A stretch of 22,041 nucleotides of DNA, taken from Myxococcales bacterium (GTDB lineage Bacteria; Myxococcota; Polyangia; Fen-1088). The DNA lies in the NCBI GenBank assembly GCA_003153875.1, contig PMBY01000342.1, positions 1-22,041 on the forward strand, in the 5' to 3' direction. Below the pieces are notes generated by a model. That model was not told the origin of the DNA and made no database searches. It worked only from the letters and a program-made list of their open reading frames with translations. Below, piece after piece: positions 1-9,269 of the stretch (position 1 is the stretch's first letter; every line of letters starts with the position of its first letter). Both the position numbers and the translations under genes were made by a program.

Positions 1-57
1 CCCTACGATCCCGCGCAGCTCAAGCTCGAGATCTTCGCGATTCCTGCCAAGACATAG
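1..57 (+). CDS. tssK: C-terminal end of probable TssK, T6SS baseplate protein (partial)
   Basis: Only the last 18 codons are present, ending in PAQLKLEIFAIPAKT and a TAG at 55-57. The 5' end lies outside the window. TssK proteins commonly end in a strand of the type L-K-(I/L)-E-L-(W/L)-A-I, which LKLEIFAI resembles, and tssK normally sits just before tssL. The next gene starts three bases after the stop, so the two are co-transcribed. In the known system TssK is a trimeric baseplate adaptor linking the sheath and spike to the TssLM membrane complex. The call rests on a short tail plus gene order, so another T6SS protein cannot be excluded. Confidence 0.55.
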   Translation, partial: PYDPAQLKLEIFAIPAKT

Positions 58-60
58 GCC

Positions 61-726
61 ATGGAGCTCGTATCTGATCTGGCCAGCGAATGCTTCAGCG
101 CCATCGGCCGCCTGCGCGTGCTGGACGAGCCGGTCGCCTCGCCAGCGGCGGTGCAGGTCCAACTGCGCAGCTTGGTGGATAGCTTCAAGGAACGAGCACG
201 CAAAGCCGGGGTTTCCGACAAGGACGCGCAGGATAGTGCCTACGCCCTGGTCGCGCTCATGGACGAGGTCGCGTTGCGCGCGCCCGAGCCGCTACGCGGT
301 TACTGGATGAACCAGCCGCTGCAGCTGCACTACTTCGGTGAGAACCTGGCTGGCGAGGGATTCTTCACCCGCCTGGACGGCCTGTTGACCGACGGGCGCC
401 GGCTGGCGGTCTTGCGCGTCTACCAGCTTTGCTTGTTGTTCGGGTTCCAGGGCAAGTACGGCTTGCCGGGTGGCGAGGTCGAGCTCATGCGCCTGGCCGA
501 GACCGTACGCAATCAGGTGGAACGCGATCAAGAAGTGCCCAGCGCGCTTTCGCCCGCGGGCGAGGCGCCCGACGAGCCGTTGCTTCGCAGCGCAGGCCGC
601 AGCCGCCTGCTGTGGGTGTCGCTTGGGATCTTTGCCCTGGCCCTGATTGTCTTCGTGGGCTTGCGGGTTTCATTCGATCGCCAGGTCGGCGACCTGGCCG
701 GCCGCGTGGATGAGATAGCGCCGTAA
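61..726 (+). CDS. tssL: TssL (DotU family), T6SS inner-membrane complex protein
   Basis: This 221-aa protein has the DotU layout: a cytoplasmic helical domain (about residues 1-180), one transmembrane helix near the C-terminus (about 183-201, LLWVSLGIFALALIVFVGL) and a short periplasmic tail. Family motifs seen are ALMDEVAL (64-72), HYFGENLAGEGFF (90-102) and YQLCLLFGFQGKY (121-133). TssL binds TssM and the baseplate to form the membrane anchor of the secretion machine. There is no OmpA-like peptidoglycan-binding extension, so wall anchoring would need another protein. The ATG lies three bases after the upstream stop, and tssM follows after 10 bases, typical of one operon. The family call is secure. 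Confidence 0.93.
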   Translation: MELVSDLASECFSAIGRLRVLDEPVASPAAVQVQLRSLVDSFKERARKAGVSDKDAQDSAYALVALMDEVALRAPEPLRGYWMNQPLQLHYFGENLAGEGFFTRLDGLLTDGRRLAVLRVYQLCLLFGFQGKYGLPGGEVELMRLAETVRNQVERDQEVPSALSPAGEAPDEPLLRSAGRSRLLWVSLGIFALALIVFVGLRVSFDRQVGDLAGRVDEIAP

Positions 727-736
727 GGGTGAGGAC

Positions 737-3700
737 GTGCTCAAGTACATCGTTGGGCTCATCTTCATTGCGCTGACCTGGGCGGTTGCGCTCGTGTTTC
801 GTGGAGTTGCGCCTCTGTTTTGGATGGCCGTGGGCGTGACCGGCGCCGTGGGATTTGGCTTGCTGGCCTTCGATCTAGTTCGGATGCGGTCGGCGCAGCG
901 CGCGTCCTCTGCACTGGAAAACGGCCTGGGCGGCCCAGCGGGTGACATCCGGCCCGATCAGCAGGCCGAGATCGCGGCCATGCAGGCCGAATTTCAAAAG
1001 GCCTTGCTTAGCCTCAAGTCTTCCCGCCGGGCACAGCGGGGCGGTGATGCTCTGGGCGCGCTCCCCTGGTATGTCATCATCGGACCGTCAGGGGCTGGCA
1101 AGACCACGGCGCTGCGAAACTCGGGCGTGCCATTTCCACACGCCAAGGGCGGACGCGTGCGGGGTGTGGGTGGGACCCGCAACTGCGACTGGTGGCTGAG
1201 CAACGACGCCGTCATCTTGGACACGGCCGGACGCTGGGCCACAGAGGAAGATGACCTTGAGGAATGGCTCGCGTTCCTCAGCCTGCTTCGCCAGAGCAGG
1301 CCCCGAAAGCCGGTGAACGGAATCTTGGTTGCGGTAAGCGTGATGGATCTGCAGGGCGACGGCGACGAGATAGCCGCCTTGGCTAAGACCCTGCGCGAAC
1401 GCATCGACGAGGTGATGGGGCGCCTGGATATGGTGTTGCCGGTGTACCTCTTGGTCACCAAGTGCGACCTGGTGGCCGGATTCGTGGAGACATTCGGCGA
1501 CCTGCGCGACAAGGAGCGCGGCCAGATCTGGGGCTTCACCCTGCCGCTCTTGGCCACTGTCGATGAACGGGTCGAGATGTTCGGTGGTCATTTCGACGAG
1601 CTGTGTGAGGTCCTCGAGCAGAGAGCCAGGGAGCGCGTGTATGAGGAACGGCGGGTAGAGGCCCGCTTCTCCATCGTCGAGTTCCCGCGACAGTTCGCCA
1701 CCCTGAAGCAGAGCCTGACTGATCTGGTGACCGACCTCTTTGCGGAGAACGTGTACCGGGACGCCCCCATCATGCGCGGGGTGTTCTTCACCAGTGGCAC
1801 ACAGGAGGGCCGCCCCATCGACCGAATCATGAAGTCGATGGCCGACGCCTTTGGCGTGTCCGCGCGGGCCGCGGCCGGGGCCGTCAGCAAGCCCAAGAGC
1901 TACTTTCTGCGCGAGCCGTTCACCGAGGTGGTTTTCGCCGACAAGGACGTCGCCATCCGCAGCACCCGGGTCCTGCTGCGACAGCGAATCAAGCGGCTGC
2001 TCCTCACCGTCTTTGCGCTGGCCGGGGCAGCCGGATTCCTCTTCCTGCCTGTCCGCTGGTACAGCACGAATCGAGATTTCGTCCACGAGGCGCGCCGCTT
2101 TGTCGACAAACTGGCGGCTGGCCGGCAGGGACGGGACTCGGCTCCCTTGCCTTCGGCCGCGACGCTGGAATCGGTCGAGGCCATGGCCAAGACCCTGGAA
2201 GAGGGCAGCGACGGTTCAGTGCTCTTCCCCCGTTCCGCCGTCCACCACAGTCTGCACACCACCATCGAACGCCTGGTCGTGCGTCCCATTCTGCGCGCCG
2301 ATGTGGCCAAGGCCGCAGTCTCAGGCGGGCTTGCGCCCATCGAGATGACGGACGCCCTGGTGCTGCACCTGCTGCTCACCGAGGCCAAGCAACCCGATGA
2401 GCCCACGCCGCGCACCCCAGGCTGGGCCAAGGCGGCCCAGCGCGCGGGGCGGAAAGCGGCGGCTCGCTGGGAGAGCTTGACCGGGCCCGTGGCAGCCTCG
2501 CGGGCTCCGCGCGTGGTGGAGAGCCTGGTGCGTTTCTACGCCGCGGGAATCCAGGATCCCGCCGACCTCATCGATCGGGATCGGAAGTTCGTGAGCACGG
2601 CGCGGGCCACACTCATCGGGGCGGGCGAGGATCCACTGGCCGAGCTGATCAACGACCCGGCCATGCCGCGCGATCTCAAGGTGGTCGACGTACTGGGAGG
2701 CGCGGTGATGTTCTTCCAGGTCGAGGAAGGACAGAAGCGGCCCGGAAGCGCGGTGCGCGGCGCCTTCACCAGGGCCGGCTATCGCATGGTCACAAAGCGA
2801 GTGGAGCGGTTGCACAAGGCCCAGGACGCCGACGAGGATGGGTGGATCCTCGGCCAGGAACGCAAGGCCAAGGATGCCACGGCCATCGCGCGGCTCCAGT
2901 CGGACTACTTCGCTCAATACGTGGCGGCATGGAAAGCGTTTCTCTTGAGTCTGGCGGTGCGCGAGCCAGCCACCTTGGAACAGGCCCGCGCGCTTCTGCA
3001 GCGGCTGGTGAAGGACAAGCCCTTTGAGACCATCTGGCGCAACCTGGGCGAGAATCTGACTCTCAAGGACGAATCGCTGACGGGCAGGGCCCTGACCCTG
3101 GCCAGAAGCGCGGTGCCCGACGATGTGGTGGATAGTGATCCTGGAGCCAGGCAGGTGGCGCGCGAGTTCGAGGGCTTGCTACGCTTCGGGTCGGTGAAGC
3201 CGACTGGCTTCGACCAGTACAATCAGATTCTGGTGGAACTGACGGCCGCCATGGGCGAGCAGGGCATGCCGGAGCCAAGAGCATTCCAGGCTGCCCTGAA
3301 AACCCAGCGAACCAATCTGTCCGGCTTGATCGCGCGCTACAACGACCAGGGCTGGGAGCAGGGTTTGCTGGAACGCATTCTGATGCCGCCCTTGCGCGGA
3401 GCCGAGGCGGCGGTGGTGGGAGCGAGCGCGGAACTAGCCAATCGCAAGTGGTGCGAAACCGTGGTGGTGGCCTTCGACGAGCTGCTGGCACGGAAGTTTC
3501 CCTTCGCCACCGACAAGGCGGCCGGCGAGGCACGCCTGGCCGATGTGGAAAAATTCTTCCAGCCGGCCAGCGGCATTCTTTGGCAGTACTTCGCCGGGGC
3601 GTTGCAAGCCGACATCGAACGCGCGGGCTCAGTCTTCCGAGTCAAGGAAGGAGCCTCGGTCAGGTACAAGGACGACTTCTTGAAATTCTTGTCGCGCGCG

Positions 3701-4138
3701 CAGGACATGTCGAGCTGGCTCTTTGCCAAGGATCCGGGAAAGCTGAGCATGCCCGTCGAGGTCCGCATCCGCCCGTCGGCACAGTATTCCAAGATCGTGC
3801 TCGACGCTGGCGGCAAGAAGGTCGTGGGCCTCAATGCTGTCGAGCGCTGGGATGAGATCCTTTGGCCATCCCGGCGCGCTCTTCTGCGCCTCTACGTCAA
3901 GGCCGACCAAGTGGAAGCCCTCGGCCCGAGCGAGGACGGCGACTGGGCCTTGTTTCGCCTGTTGGGCCAAGGCGCCAGTCTCGGCAGAAACGAGGATGTG
4001 CTCTCGCTCTCGTTCGCCTCCGCCTTCGGTTCGGCTAGGGTACAAGTCGACTTCAAGCCCGATACGGTGCGCGACCTGTTTGCACGCTTCGCGCTTCCAC
4101 GCAGCATCACGCCCGAGGCCGCCGCGTGTCGCAAGTAG
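737..4138 (+). CDS. tssM: TssM (IcmF family), T6SS inner-membrane complex protein with NTPase domain
   Basis: This 1133-aa protein has the usual TssM length and order. Two N-terminal membrane helices (about 4-20 and 28-46) precede a cytoplasmic GTPase-like domain with Walker A GPSGAGKTT (116-124) and VILDTAGRW (159-167; DTAG at 162-165). A third helix follows at about 421-438, then a large periplasmic region ending in a beta-rich TssM C-terminal domain. With TssL, and TssJ elsewhere, it forms the channel spanning the envelope. The intact Walker A suggests an NTP-dependent type. The start is GTG at 737, preceded by a GTGAGG purine stretch, 10 bases after tssL. Its last 13 bases overlap tagF, which suggests translational coupling. 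Confidence 0.95.
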   Translation: MLKYIVGLIFIALTWAVALVFRGVAPLFWMAVGVTGAVGFGLLAFDLVRMRSAQRASSALENGLGGPAGDIRPDQQAEIAAMQAEFQKALLSLKSSRRAQRGGDALGALPWYVIIGPSGAGKTTALRNSGVPFPHAKGGRVRGVGGTRNCDWWLSNDAVILDTAGRWATEEDDLEEWLAFLSLLRQSRPRKPVNGILVAVSVMDLQGDGDEIAALAKTLRERIDEVMGRLDMVLPVYLLVTKCDLVAGFVETFGDLRDKERGQIWGFTLPLLATVDERVEMFGGHFDELCEVLEQRARERVYEERRVEARFSIVEFPRQFATLKQSLTDLVTDLFAENVYRDAPIMRGVFFTSGTQEGRPIDRIMKSMADAFGVSARAAAGAVSKPKSYFLREPFTEVVFADKDVAIRSTRVLLRQRIKRLLLTVFALAGAAGFLFLPVRWYSTNRDFVHEARRFVDKLAAGRQGRDSAPLPSAATLESVEAMAKTLEEGSDGSVLFPRSAVHHSLHTTIERLVVRPILRADVAKAAVSGGLAPIEMTDALVLHLLLTEAKQPDEPTPRTPGWAKAAQRAGRKAAARWESLTGPVAASRAPRVVESLVRFYAAGIQDPADLIDRDRKFVSTARATLIGAGEDPLAELINDPAMPRDLKVVDVLGGAVMFFQVEEGQKRPGSAVRGAFTRAGYRMVTKRVERLHKAQDADEDGWILGQERKAKDATAIARLQSDYFAQYVAAWKAFLLSLAVREPATLEQARALLQRLVKDKPFETIWRNLGENLTLKDESLTGRALTLARSAVPDDVVDSDPGARQVAREFEGLLRFGSVKPTGFDQYNQILVELTAAMGEQGMPEPRAFQAALKTQRTNLSGLIARYNDQGWEQGLLERILMPPLRGAEAAVVGASAELANRKWCETVVVAFDELLARKFPFATDKAAGEARLADVEKFFQPASGILWQYFAGALQADIERAGSVFRVKEGASVRYKDDFLKFLSRAQDMSSWLFAKDPGKLSMPVEVRIRPSAQYSKIVLDAGGKKVVGLNAVERWDEILWPSRRALLRLYVKADQVEALGPSEDGDWALFRLLGQGASLGRNEDVLSLSFASAFGSARVQVDFKPDTVRDLFARFALPRSITPEAAACRK

Positions 4139-5037
4139 CGCCGGCTGCGGCCGGGGCCGTGGGGTTCTACGGGAAGATTCCCGCCCAACGCGACTTCATC
4201 CGAATCAACGCCGGTGCGTTCTTGCGGGCCGGCCTCGACCGCTGGTTGCAGGAAGGAGTAGAGCACCTGCAGGGCCTTCAGTTGCCCGCGGAGACGACGT
4301 GCTTCCTGCTCTCTCCCGCGGCTGGCACTCAGTCGTTCGTCGGGGCTCTTGCGCCCGGCACAGACTCGCTTGGCCGGGCTTTCCCGGTGGTGATTTTCGC
4401 GGCTGTCGACCAGCCGTCGCACGCGGGCTGCTCTCTTCTTCCCTTGCGGCTCGCATCCTTCTGCGCGGCAAGTGTCCGGTTGGCTAGGACCGCGCACGCA
4501 CTTGACCTGGCGCAACTGGTGGCCGAGATCGACGCCCTGGCGTCCGGTCCACGGCTGGCCGTCCGGGTGCCGGACGTCAATGCGCTTCTGGCCCGGTCGA
4601 GCGGCTCTGACCTTGGCGCAGCCGTGGGCGGGCTGCCCGGGGCGGCGGCCTACGCTCTCTTCACGCTCATTGCGGCCTGTTCTCACACCAAAGCGCCTGA
4701 CTCGCCCGCTCGCGTGCTGGTTCTTGATTGCCCTGCCCCAAGCGACGAGCTGCGGACATTCTGGTTGGCACTGGTGCGCCGCCACCTGCCTGAGCAGATG
4801 CCGTCGTTCTTCTGGACGCGAGAAAGCGGCCGGCTGCTCATCGCGCTCGGCCCGGCGCCCAGCCTGATGCTCGCCTACCTGGCGGATTCCGAGCACAAGG
4901 GATCGCGCCGCTGGCCCCTGCGGACCCTTGACCCGAGTGCGCGCGCGAAGGCATTGGAGAAACTCTCGCCGGCCCAGAGACGGGTGTTGCGCAACGGCGA
5001 TGCGTCGCTGGCCGACGTCTTGCAGGTGTTCGCCTAG
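4126..5037 (+). CDS. tagF: TagF-type T6SS-associated regulatory protein
   Basis: The 303-aa product opens with GFYGKIPAQRDFIR (13-26), matching the TagF/ImpM signature G-F-x-G-K-(L/I)-P-A-x-x-D-F; QR stands where RG is common. No signal peptide or membrane helix is visible, so it should be cytoplasmic. In studied systems TagF represses T6SS assembly after translation, through Fha or sheath-linked partners. It starts with GTG inside the 3' end of tssM (13-base overlap), and its TAG is followed immediately by the vgrG ATG, so it is coupled to both neighbours. No PppA or PpkA phosphatase/kinase domain is fused here, unlike some homologues. The family is secure; the regulatory role here is inferred. 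Confidence 0.88.
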   Translation: MSQVAPAAAGAVGFYGKIPAQRDFIRINAGAFLRAGLDRWLQEGVEHLQGLQLPAETTCFLLSPAAGTQSFVGALAPGTDSLGRAFPVVIFAAVDQPSHAGCSLLPLRLASFCAASVRLARTAHALDLAQLVAEIDALASGPRLAVRVPDVNALLARSSGSDLGAAVGGLPGAAAYALFTLIAACSHTKAPDSPARVLVLDCPAPSDELRTFWLALVRRHLPEQMPSFFWTRESGRLLIALGPAPSLMLAYLADSEHKGSRRWPLRTLDPSARAKALEKLSPAQRRVLRNGDASLADVLQVFA

Positions 5038-7230
5038 ATGGACGTTCCTTTCGACATCTCGCCATCGGCGATGACGGTCACGGTTCCCGGGTTGAAAGAC
5101 AGCAGGCTGGGCGTGTACCAGCTGCAGGGCCACGAAGCCCTGGGGCGGCCTTACGAATATCGGGTCGAGCTGGTGAACTTGAGTGAACCCGAGGCCGTGC
5201 GCCAGGCTGTCGATCCCGATGGGCTTCTCAAACCACAGACGTTGCTCGGGCAGACGCTGACCGTCTGCCTGCCTGTGGCCAGCGACAAAGTCCGCCATTT
5301 CAGTGGGATTGTCACCGAGGCCTGTCGCCTGGGGTGGCGCGGAGGATACGCGCACTACGGCGTGAGCATCAGCCCCGAGCTGTGCCTGCTGACCTTGAAC
5401 CGGGACTGCCGGATCTTTCAGGACGTGACCGTGCCCGAGGTGGTCAAGCAGATCCTTCGCCAGCACAAGATCGACTCATTTCGAGAGTCGCTGTTTCGCA
5501 GCTACCGGCACTGGGACTGTGTGACCCAATATCGGGAGTCGGATTTCGATTTCATAAGCCGCATCCTTGCCCATGAGGGCATCTACTACTATTTCGAGCA
5601 CAGCGAAGACAGTCACACCCTGGTGCTGGCGGACTCAGTCAGCTCGCACGGAGTGCGGGAGGACTTCCAGGAAGTGTGGATGGGACGGCCGTCGACCACC
5701 TCGGCATCTCCCGACTATCTGGAAACCTGGCAGGAAAGTTTTCAAATCCAGAGGGATACCGTCACTCTGGCGGATTTCGACTTCCGGCTGCACCACCCCG
5801 GCGCGCGGCTAAGCGTGCGCCGCCACGTCGAGGTGGAAGCGAAGTGCCCAGGACTGGCCATCTACGACTACCCAGGCAAACTCGTGCTGGCCGAAAACCA
5901 GGAAGACCCGCCCGACGATGGGGATTCAGACGAAAACCGCGAAACACGCGAACGGCCGGCCGAGACACGCCTGGAGGAAAAGCGCTGTCTGGCCGAGCGC
6001 TATCAGGGCCAGGGCACCGCGCGCTGGCTGGCGACTGGGTGCTTGTTCTCAATTGCCAATGCCGAGGCCTATGCGCAGCGGCAGTTTCTGGTGACGAGGA
6101 CCGAGATCACGCTGCGCAATTCCCTCTTCCGGTCGGGCAACGATCCGGTGCAGGAGTCCTGTGCCATCACAGTGAGTGCGATTGATAGTCAGACCCAGTT
6201 TCGCTCGCCGCTGCTGGAGAAGCCCGTGGTGCGAGGTCCGCAGACGGGGCGCGTGGTGGGACCCCAGGATGAGGAAATCTGGACCGACAAATACGGCCGA
6301 ATCAAGCTGCAGTTCCACTGGGATCGCGAAGGGGTTTTCGACGAGAACAGCTCGTGCTGGGTGCGGGTGGCGCACCCTTGGGCGGGAAATCGCTGGGGCG
6401 CGATTCACATCCCGCGCGTGGGCAACGAGGTGGTGGTGGAATTCTTGGAAGGCGATCCGGATCGACCCCTGGTCACGGGCAGCGTCTACAACGCGGACAA
6501 CATGCCGCCCTACACGTTGCCGGAGAACAAGACCCAAAGCGGGATCAAGACCCGCAGCAGCAAGGGCGGCACCCAGGCGAACTTCAACGAGATCCGCTTG
6601 CAAGACAAGAAGGGCCAAGAGGAGCTGCACATCCAAGCCGAGCGGAACATGTCGACCCTGGTCAAGCAGGACCAGAGCCTCACGGTGCAGGCGGACCGCA
6701 AGGTGACCGTACACGGGAACGAAACCATCACTGTGACCGAGGCCGAAACGCAGACCTACAATGCCGACCGCAAGATGACGGTCGAGGGTGCCAACACCGA
6801 CGACATCAAAGGCGCGCACAAAGCGACGTACCACGGGGGCCGGAATGAGACTGTCGAGAACGGCGATACGTTGACCGTTGAACGGTCGGACAAGACCACC
6901 ATGGTCGGCGGTGAGTACAACGTTGTGGCGGTCAAGCGCTACGGAGTTACATCGGGCGAAATTGCCACCTGCGACTTGGTTCTCAAGGAGGGTGTCGTGA
7001 CCATCACGGCCAAGAACGAGATCAATCTGGCGTGTGGCGACGCGAGCCTCAGCCTCAAGAAGGACGGCACAGTGGTGATTCAAGGCTCCAAGTCAGTGAG
7101 AGCCATTGGCGCCCAGTCGGAACTCGAGCTGGCCGCTGCCGGGGCGACGCTGGCAGGAGAGAACGCGACCATGTCCGGCAAGACCCTGACCGAGATCAGC
7201 GGAGGCGTGGCCGTTAAGATCAACGGCTGA
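5038..7230 (+). CDS. vgrG: VgrG, T6SS tip spike protein
   Basis: This 730-aa protein has standard VgrG architecture. A gp27-like base domain covers about residues 10-390 (HWDCVTQYRESDFDFISRIL; EGIYYYFEH). A gp5-type OB fold contains KYGRIKLQFHWDREG (from about 418), RVAHPWAGNRWG and FLEGDPDRPLVTG (from about 469). A beta-helical needle rich in short T/V/D repeats runs from about 530 to the end. It trimerises and tips the Hcp tube. The protein ends shortly after the needle (VAVKING), with no catalytic extension, so it is probably a structural spike carrying effectors through adaptors or PAAR proteins encoded elsewhere. It follows tagF with no gap and converges on the lipoprotein array, whose last stop is 57 bases away. 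Confidence 0.95.
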   Translation: MDVPFDISPSAMTVTVPGLKDSRLGVYQLQGHEALGRPYEYRVELVNLSEPEAVRQAVDPDGLLKPQTLLGQTLTVCLPVASDKVRHFSGIVTEACRLGWRGGYAHYGVSISPELCLLTLNRDCRIFQDVTVPEVVKQILRQHKIDSFRESLFRSYRHWDCVTQYRESDFDFISRILAHEGIYYYFEHSEDSHTLVLADSVSSHGVREDFQEVWMGRPSTTSASPDYLETWQESFQIQRDTVTLADFDFRLHHPGARLSVRRHVEVEAKCPGLAIYDYPGKLVLAENQEDPPDDGDSDENRETRERPAETRLEEKRCLAERYQGQGTARWLATGCLFSIANAEAYAQRQFLVTRTEITLRNSLFRSGNDPVQESCAITVSAIDSQTQFRSPLLEKPVVRGPQTGRVVGPQDEEIWTDKYGRIKLQFHWDREGVFDENSSCWVRVAHPWAGNRWGAIHIPRVGNEVVVEFLEGDPDRPLVTGSVYNADNMPPYTLPENKTQSGIKTRSSKGGTQANFNEIRLQDKKGQEELHIQAERNMSTLVKQDQSLTVQADRKVTVHGNETITVTEAETQTYNADRKMTVEGANTDDIKGAHKATYHGGRNETVENGDTLTVERSDKTTMVGGEYNVVAVKRYGVTSGEIATCDLVLKEGVVTITAKNEINLACGDASLSLKKDGTVVIQGSKSVRAIGAQSELELAAAGATLAGENATMSGKTLTEISGGVAVKING

Positions 7231-7286
7231 AAGGAGCCGGGGCTTGCCCCCTGGTCGTTGTCACCCGGGACCGCGGCCTCACACCG

Positions 7287-9131
7287 CTACGGGTACTCGC
7301 CCACGCCCAGGGGGGGACAGATCGCATCCGTCAGGGCGCAGGTTAGGCACTGCAACGCCAGCATCGTGCCCGGCGGCGCCACGGTGCCCATCGGGCGCAA
7401 GACAGAGATCCTCTGGTTCTTGAAGGCGTTCGGGCAACCTGTGGCGGGGCTACTGTCGTAGGACAGGTACCAGCAAGGCCGCGACGGCTCGCTGATACTG
7501 GCGGTGAGCGTAGCGTCGACTTGAGCTTGGCCAACAACGCTGGGATCGAGACCGGAGGGGTCGAGAATGTTCCCGTTGCTGTCTTTGCACTCGTTGAGGC
7601 GCGTCTCCTTGAAGAGGCTCTCCAGGCAACCGTCCTTGTATACTTCAGTGCACGGAACTCGCTCGACCGCCTGGCACTCGGGCTCGGTGACGGGGGTAGT
7701 CGGGTCTGTGTCGATCAACGCGTAGTTGACACAGCCGGGCTTCAACACCTGAGCAATCGAATTTCCAATCTGAGTCATGGCGTTGGTGAAGTCCGCGCTG
7801 CAAATGCTGAACACTTTGCCGTTTGCGCCGAATGCATCGATGAACTGCTTCAAGCGGAGACCTCCGTAGGCCTTGTAGATATTGCCGTCAGCGGATTGCT
7901 GCGTGGGATCCATGCAGATAGGCATGTAGTCCCACAGGGCTTTCTGGGATGCCGGAAGGGAGGTGGTATCCTTATCAATGCGATAGTCGGAGTAGGTTTG
8001 CAGAGAGGCCGGGAGGGCCGTGTCGTTCGCGCCCGGGGGCCAGCCGATGATGCCAGACACCAGGATCTTCTGTGCGGCCTCGACCTGTTTGACCCAGTTC
8101 ACGCTCTCGACCATTTCCCGAACATCGTAGAGCGGCAGATAGACGTGGTCTGGATTATTGGGGTCGGCTTGAGTCTTGGCTGAGCAATCGGAGAAGGGGT
8201 ACGTGAAAGGTAGGCCCATGTAGCCGACCGCTGGGTCGTAACTGGGAATTGGGCTACCGCCACAGAGATGGCCGCGTGCCGCGCATCGCAGGCTGGTGGT
8301 ATCGCCCGCGTTTCTCTTGTTAACCATGTCGAACATGTTGTCGTTGTCGGCGTTGTAGTTGCTGGCGGAACAGTCATCCTCATCAGTGACAAGAACGATG
8401 GCGAGGTAGGCGTTGGGCCGCAGGAACCCGTTGTTCGCATCGTTGATGCCTGCCTGGGGGATGAGGGCCACGCGAGTGGCTTGCAGTTGGTGCTCTTCTC
8501 CACAGCCCCCGACGCCCACGGCCTTGGCGAGGCAAGAGAACACATCTGCAAGTTGCAGGGTGGGATCGTAGTTCTGTATTCGCCCGGCCTGGTTGGGATT
8601 TTGGATATCCTCGATCCAACGTTGGCCGTCGTAGAGTCCGCACCCAGGGGCTATCAGAGCAGGAGGAGGGTTGCTCGGATCTGGATTTGCAAAGTAGCTG
8701 CCGTTGGCAGCGACGGAGGCGATGGTATTGACGGAATCGTTGCCCCACAGCAGGCCCATGTCGCCCAGGCCATTGCCGCAGTTGCCGCCCATGGCGCCAT
8801 TGCCGGCTCCCATGTTGCTGCTGACCACGCCGATGTGCACGTCAGGCAAGCCACCGGGAAGCGACTGCAGCACAGAGATCATCTTGGGGAAGTTAGCAGC
8901 CAGGGCCCTCTGTTTGGGGTCCATTGACGGGGAGTTGTCGACCATGAACAGGATGTCGACGGCACGCTCCGGGCTAATCAGAACCTGGAAGTCGGTTTCC
9001 TCCCCTATGAATTTTGGCCCCGGCTTCGGCGCCTTGGAGCTGCAGGCCCACAGAAGCAACGGGAGGGCAAATACCCAGCGCAAGGGTCGCCAGCAGCAGA
9101 GCAGCGAAAACCGTGAAGAACGATGGGCCAT
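7287..9131 (-). CDS. VWA-domain lipoprotein, paralog A of a four-gene array
   Basis: The 614-aa product starts at ATG 9131 behind a good ribosome site (AAGGAGGGG). It has a signal peptide ending in LLLWAC, so Cys30 should be lipidated; the +2 residue is Ser, not the inner-membrane-retention Asp. The A-like domain shows DILFMVDNSPSM, with an intact metal-site motif D65-x-S67-x-S69, and IVLVTDEDDCS at about 245-255. The stretch GCGEEHQLQATRVAL, with NNGFLRPNAYLAIVLVTDEDDC a little later, is one I associate with myxobacterial VWA-like lipoproteins of unknown role. The Cys-rich C-terminal third ends with RPCWYLSYDSS and ALQCLTCA. It is the last gene of the array, 138 bases after B, so it may have its own promoter. 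Partner and function are unknown; metal-dependent binding is inferred. Confidence 0.85.
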   Translation of the reverse strand: MAHRSSRFSLLCCWRPLRWVFALPLLLWACSSKAPKPGPKFIGEETDFQVLISPERAVDILFMVDNSPSMDPKQRALAANFPKMISVLQSLPGGLPDVHIGVVSSNMGAGNGAMGGNCGNGLGDMGLLWGNDSVNTIASVAANGSYFANPDPSNPPPALIAPGCGLYDGQRWIEDIQNPNQAGRIQNYDPTLQLADVFSCLAKAVGVGGCGEEHQLQATRVALIPQAGINDANNGFLRPNAYLAIVLVTDEDDCSASNYNADNDNMFDMVNKRNAGDTTSLRCAARGHLCGGSPIPSYDPAVGYMGLPFTYPFSDCSAKTQADPNNPDHVYLPLYDVREMVESVNWVKQVEAAQKILVSGIIGWPPGANDTALPASLQTYSDYRIDKDTTSLPASQKALWDYMPICMDPTQQSADGNIYKAYGGLRLKQFIDAFGANGKVFSICSADFTNAMTQIGNSIAQVLKPGCVNYALIDTDPTTPVTEPECQAVERVPCTEVYKDGCLESLFKETRLNECKDSNGNILDPSGLDPSVVGQAQVDATLTASISEPSRPCWYLSYDSSPATGCPNAFKNQRISVLRPMGTVAPPGTMLALQCLTCALTDAICPPLGVGEYP

Positions 9132-9147
9132 AAAACCCCTCCTTGTA

Positions 9148-9192
9148 GACGAGCCAGAACGACAGCCAGACTCCGCAGTCAGATTACAGCAA
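9148..9192 (-). promoter_or_regulatory. Upstream segment of A, similar to that of D
   Basis: This 45-base segment begins 17 bases upstream of the start codon of A. It resembles 14994-15038, at exactly the same distance from the start of D; by hand I count 31 of 45 identities without gaps, including GACGAGCCAG and TACAGCAA at the two ends. B and C lack it and instead follow their neighbours by 27 and 14 bases. It is a candidate promoter or control region, but I see no convincing -35/-10 pair, and it may simply be leftover homology from the duplication. Confidence 0.4.
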
Positions 9193-9234
9193 CACGCCAG
9201 CAGAGAAAACCCAATTCGCGGACTCGCCGCGACC

Positions 9235-9260
9235 GCCGCGGAACGGCTCTTGGCCGCGGC
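9235..9260. other. Inverted repeat between B and A
   Basis: GCCGCGG (9235-9241) pairs with CCGCGGC (9254-9260) across a 12-base loop, 10-35 bases past the stop of B. On the transcribed strand no T-run follows directly (a short TTTT comes some 25 bases later), so it is not a standard intrinsic terminator. It could separate transcription of B and A, or be chance in GC-rich DNA. Confidence 0.3.
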
Positions 9261-9269
9261 CTCTCGCCA

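Noticed and set aside
3892..5466. A long - strand open frame of 524 codons
   Set aside because: It spans the tssM end, all of tagF and the vgrG start in antisense, shows no recognisable motif, and is explained by GC-rich codon bias.
7239..7250. GGGG-CTTG-CCCC hairpin between vgrG and paralog A as a terminator
   Set aside because: The stem has only four pairs and no T-run follows on either strand, so it is not distinguishable from chance.
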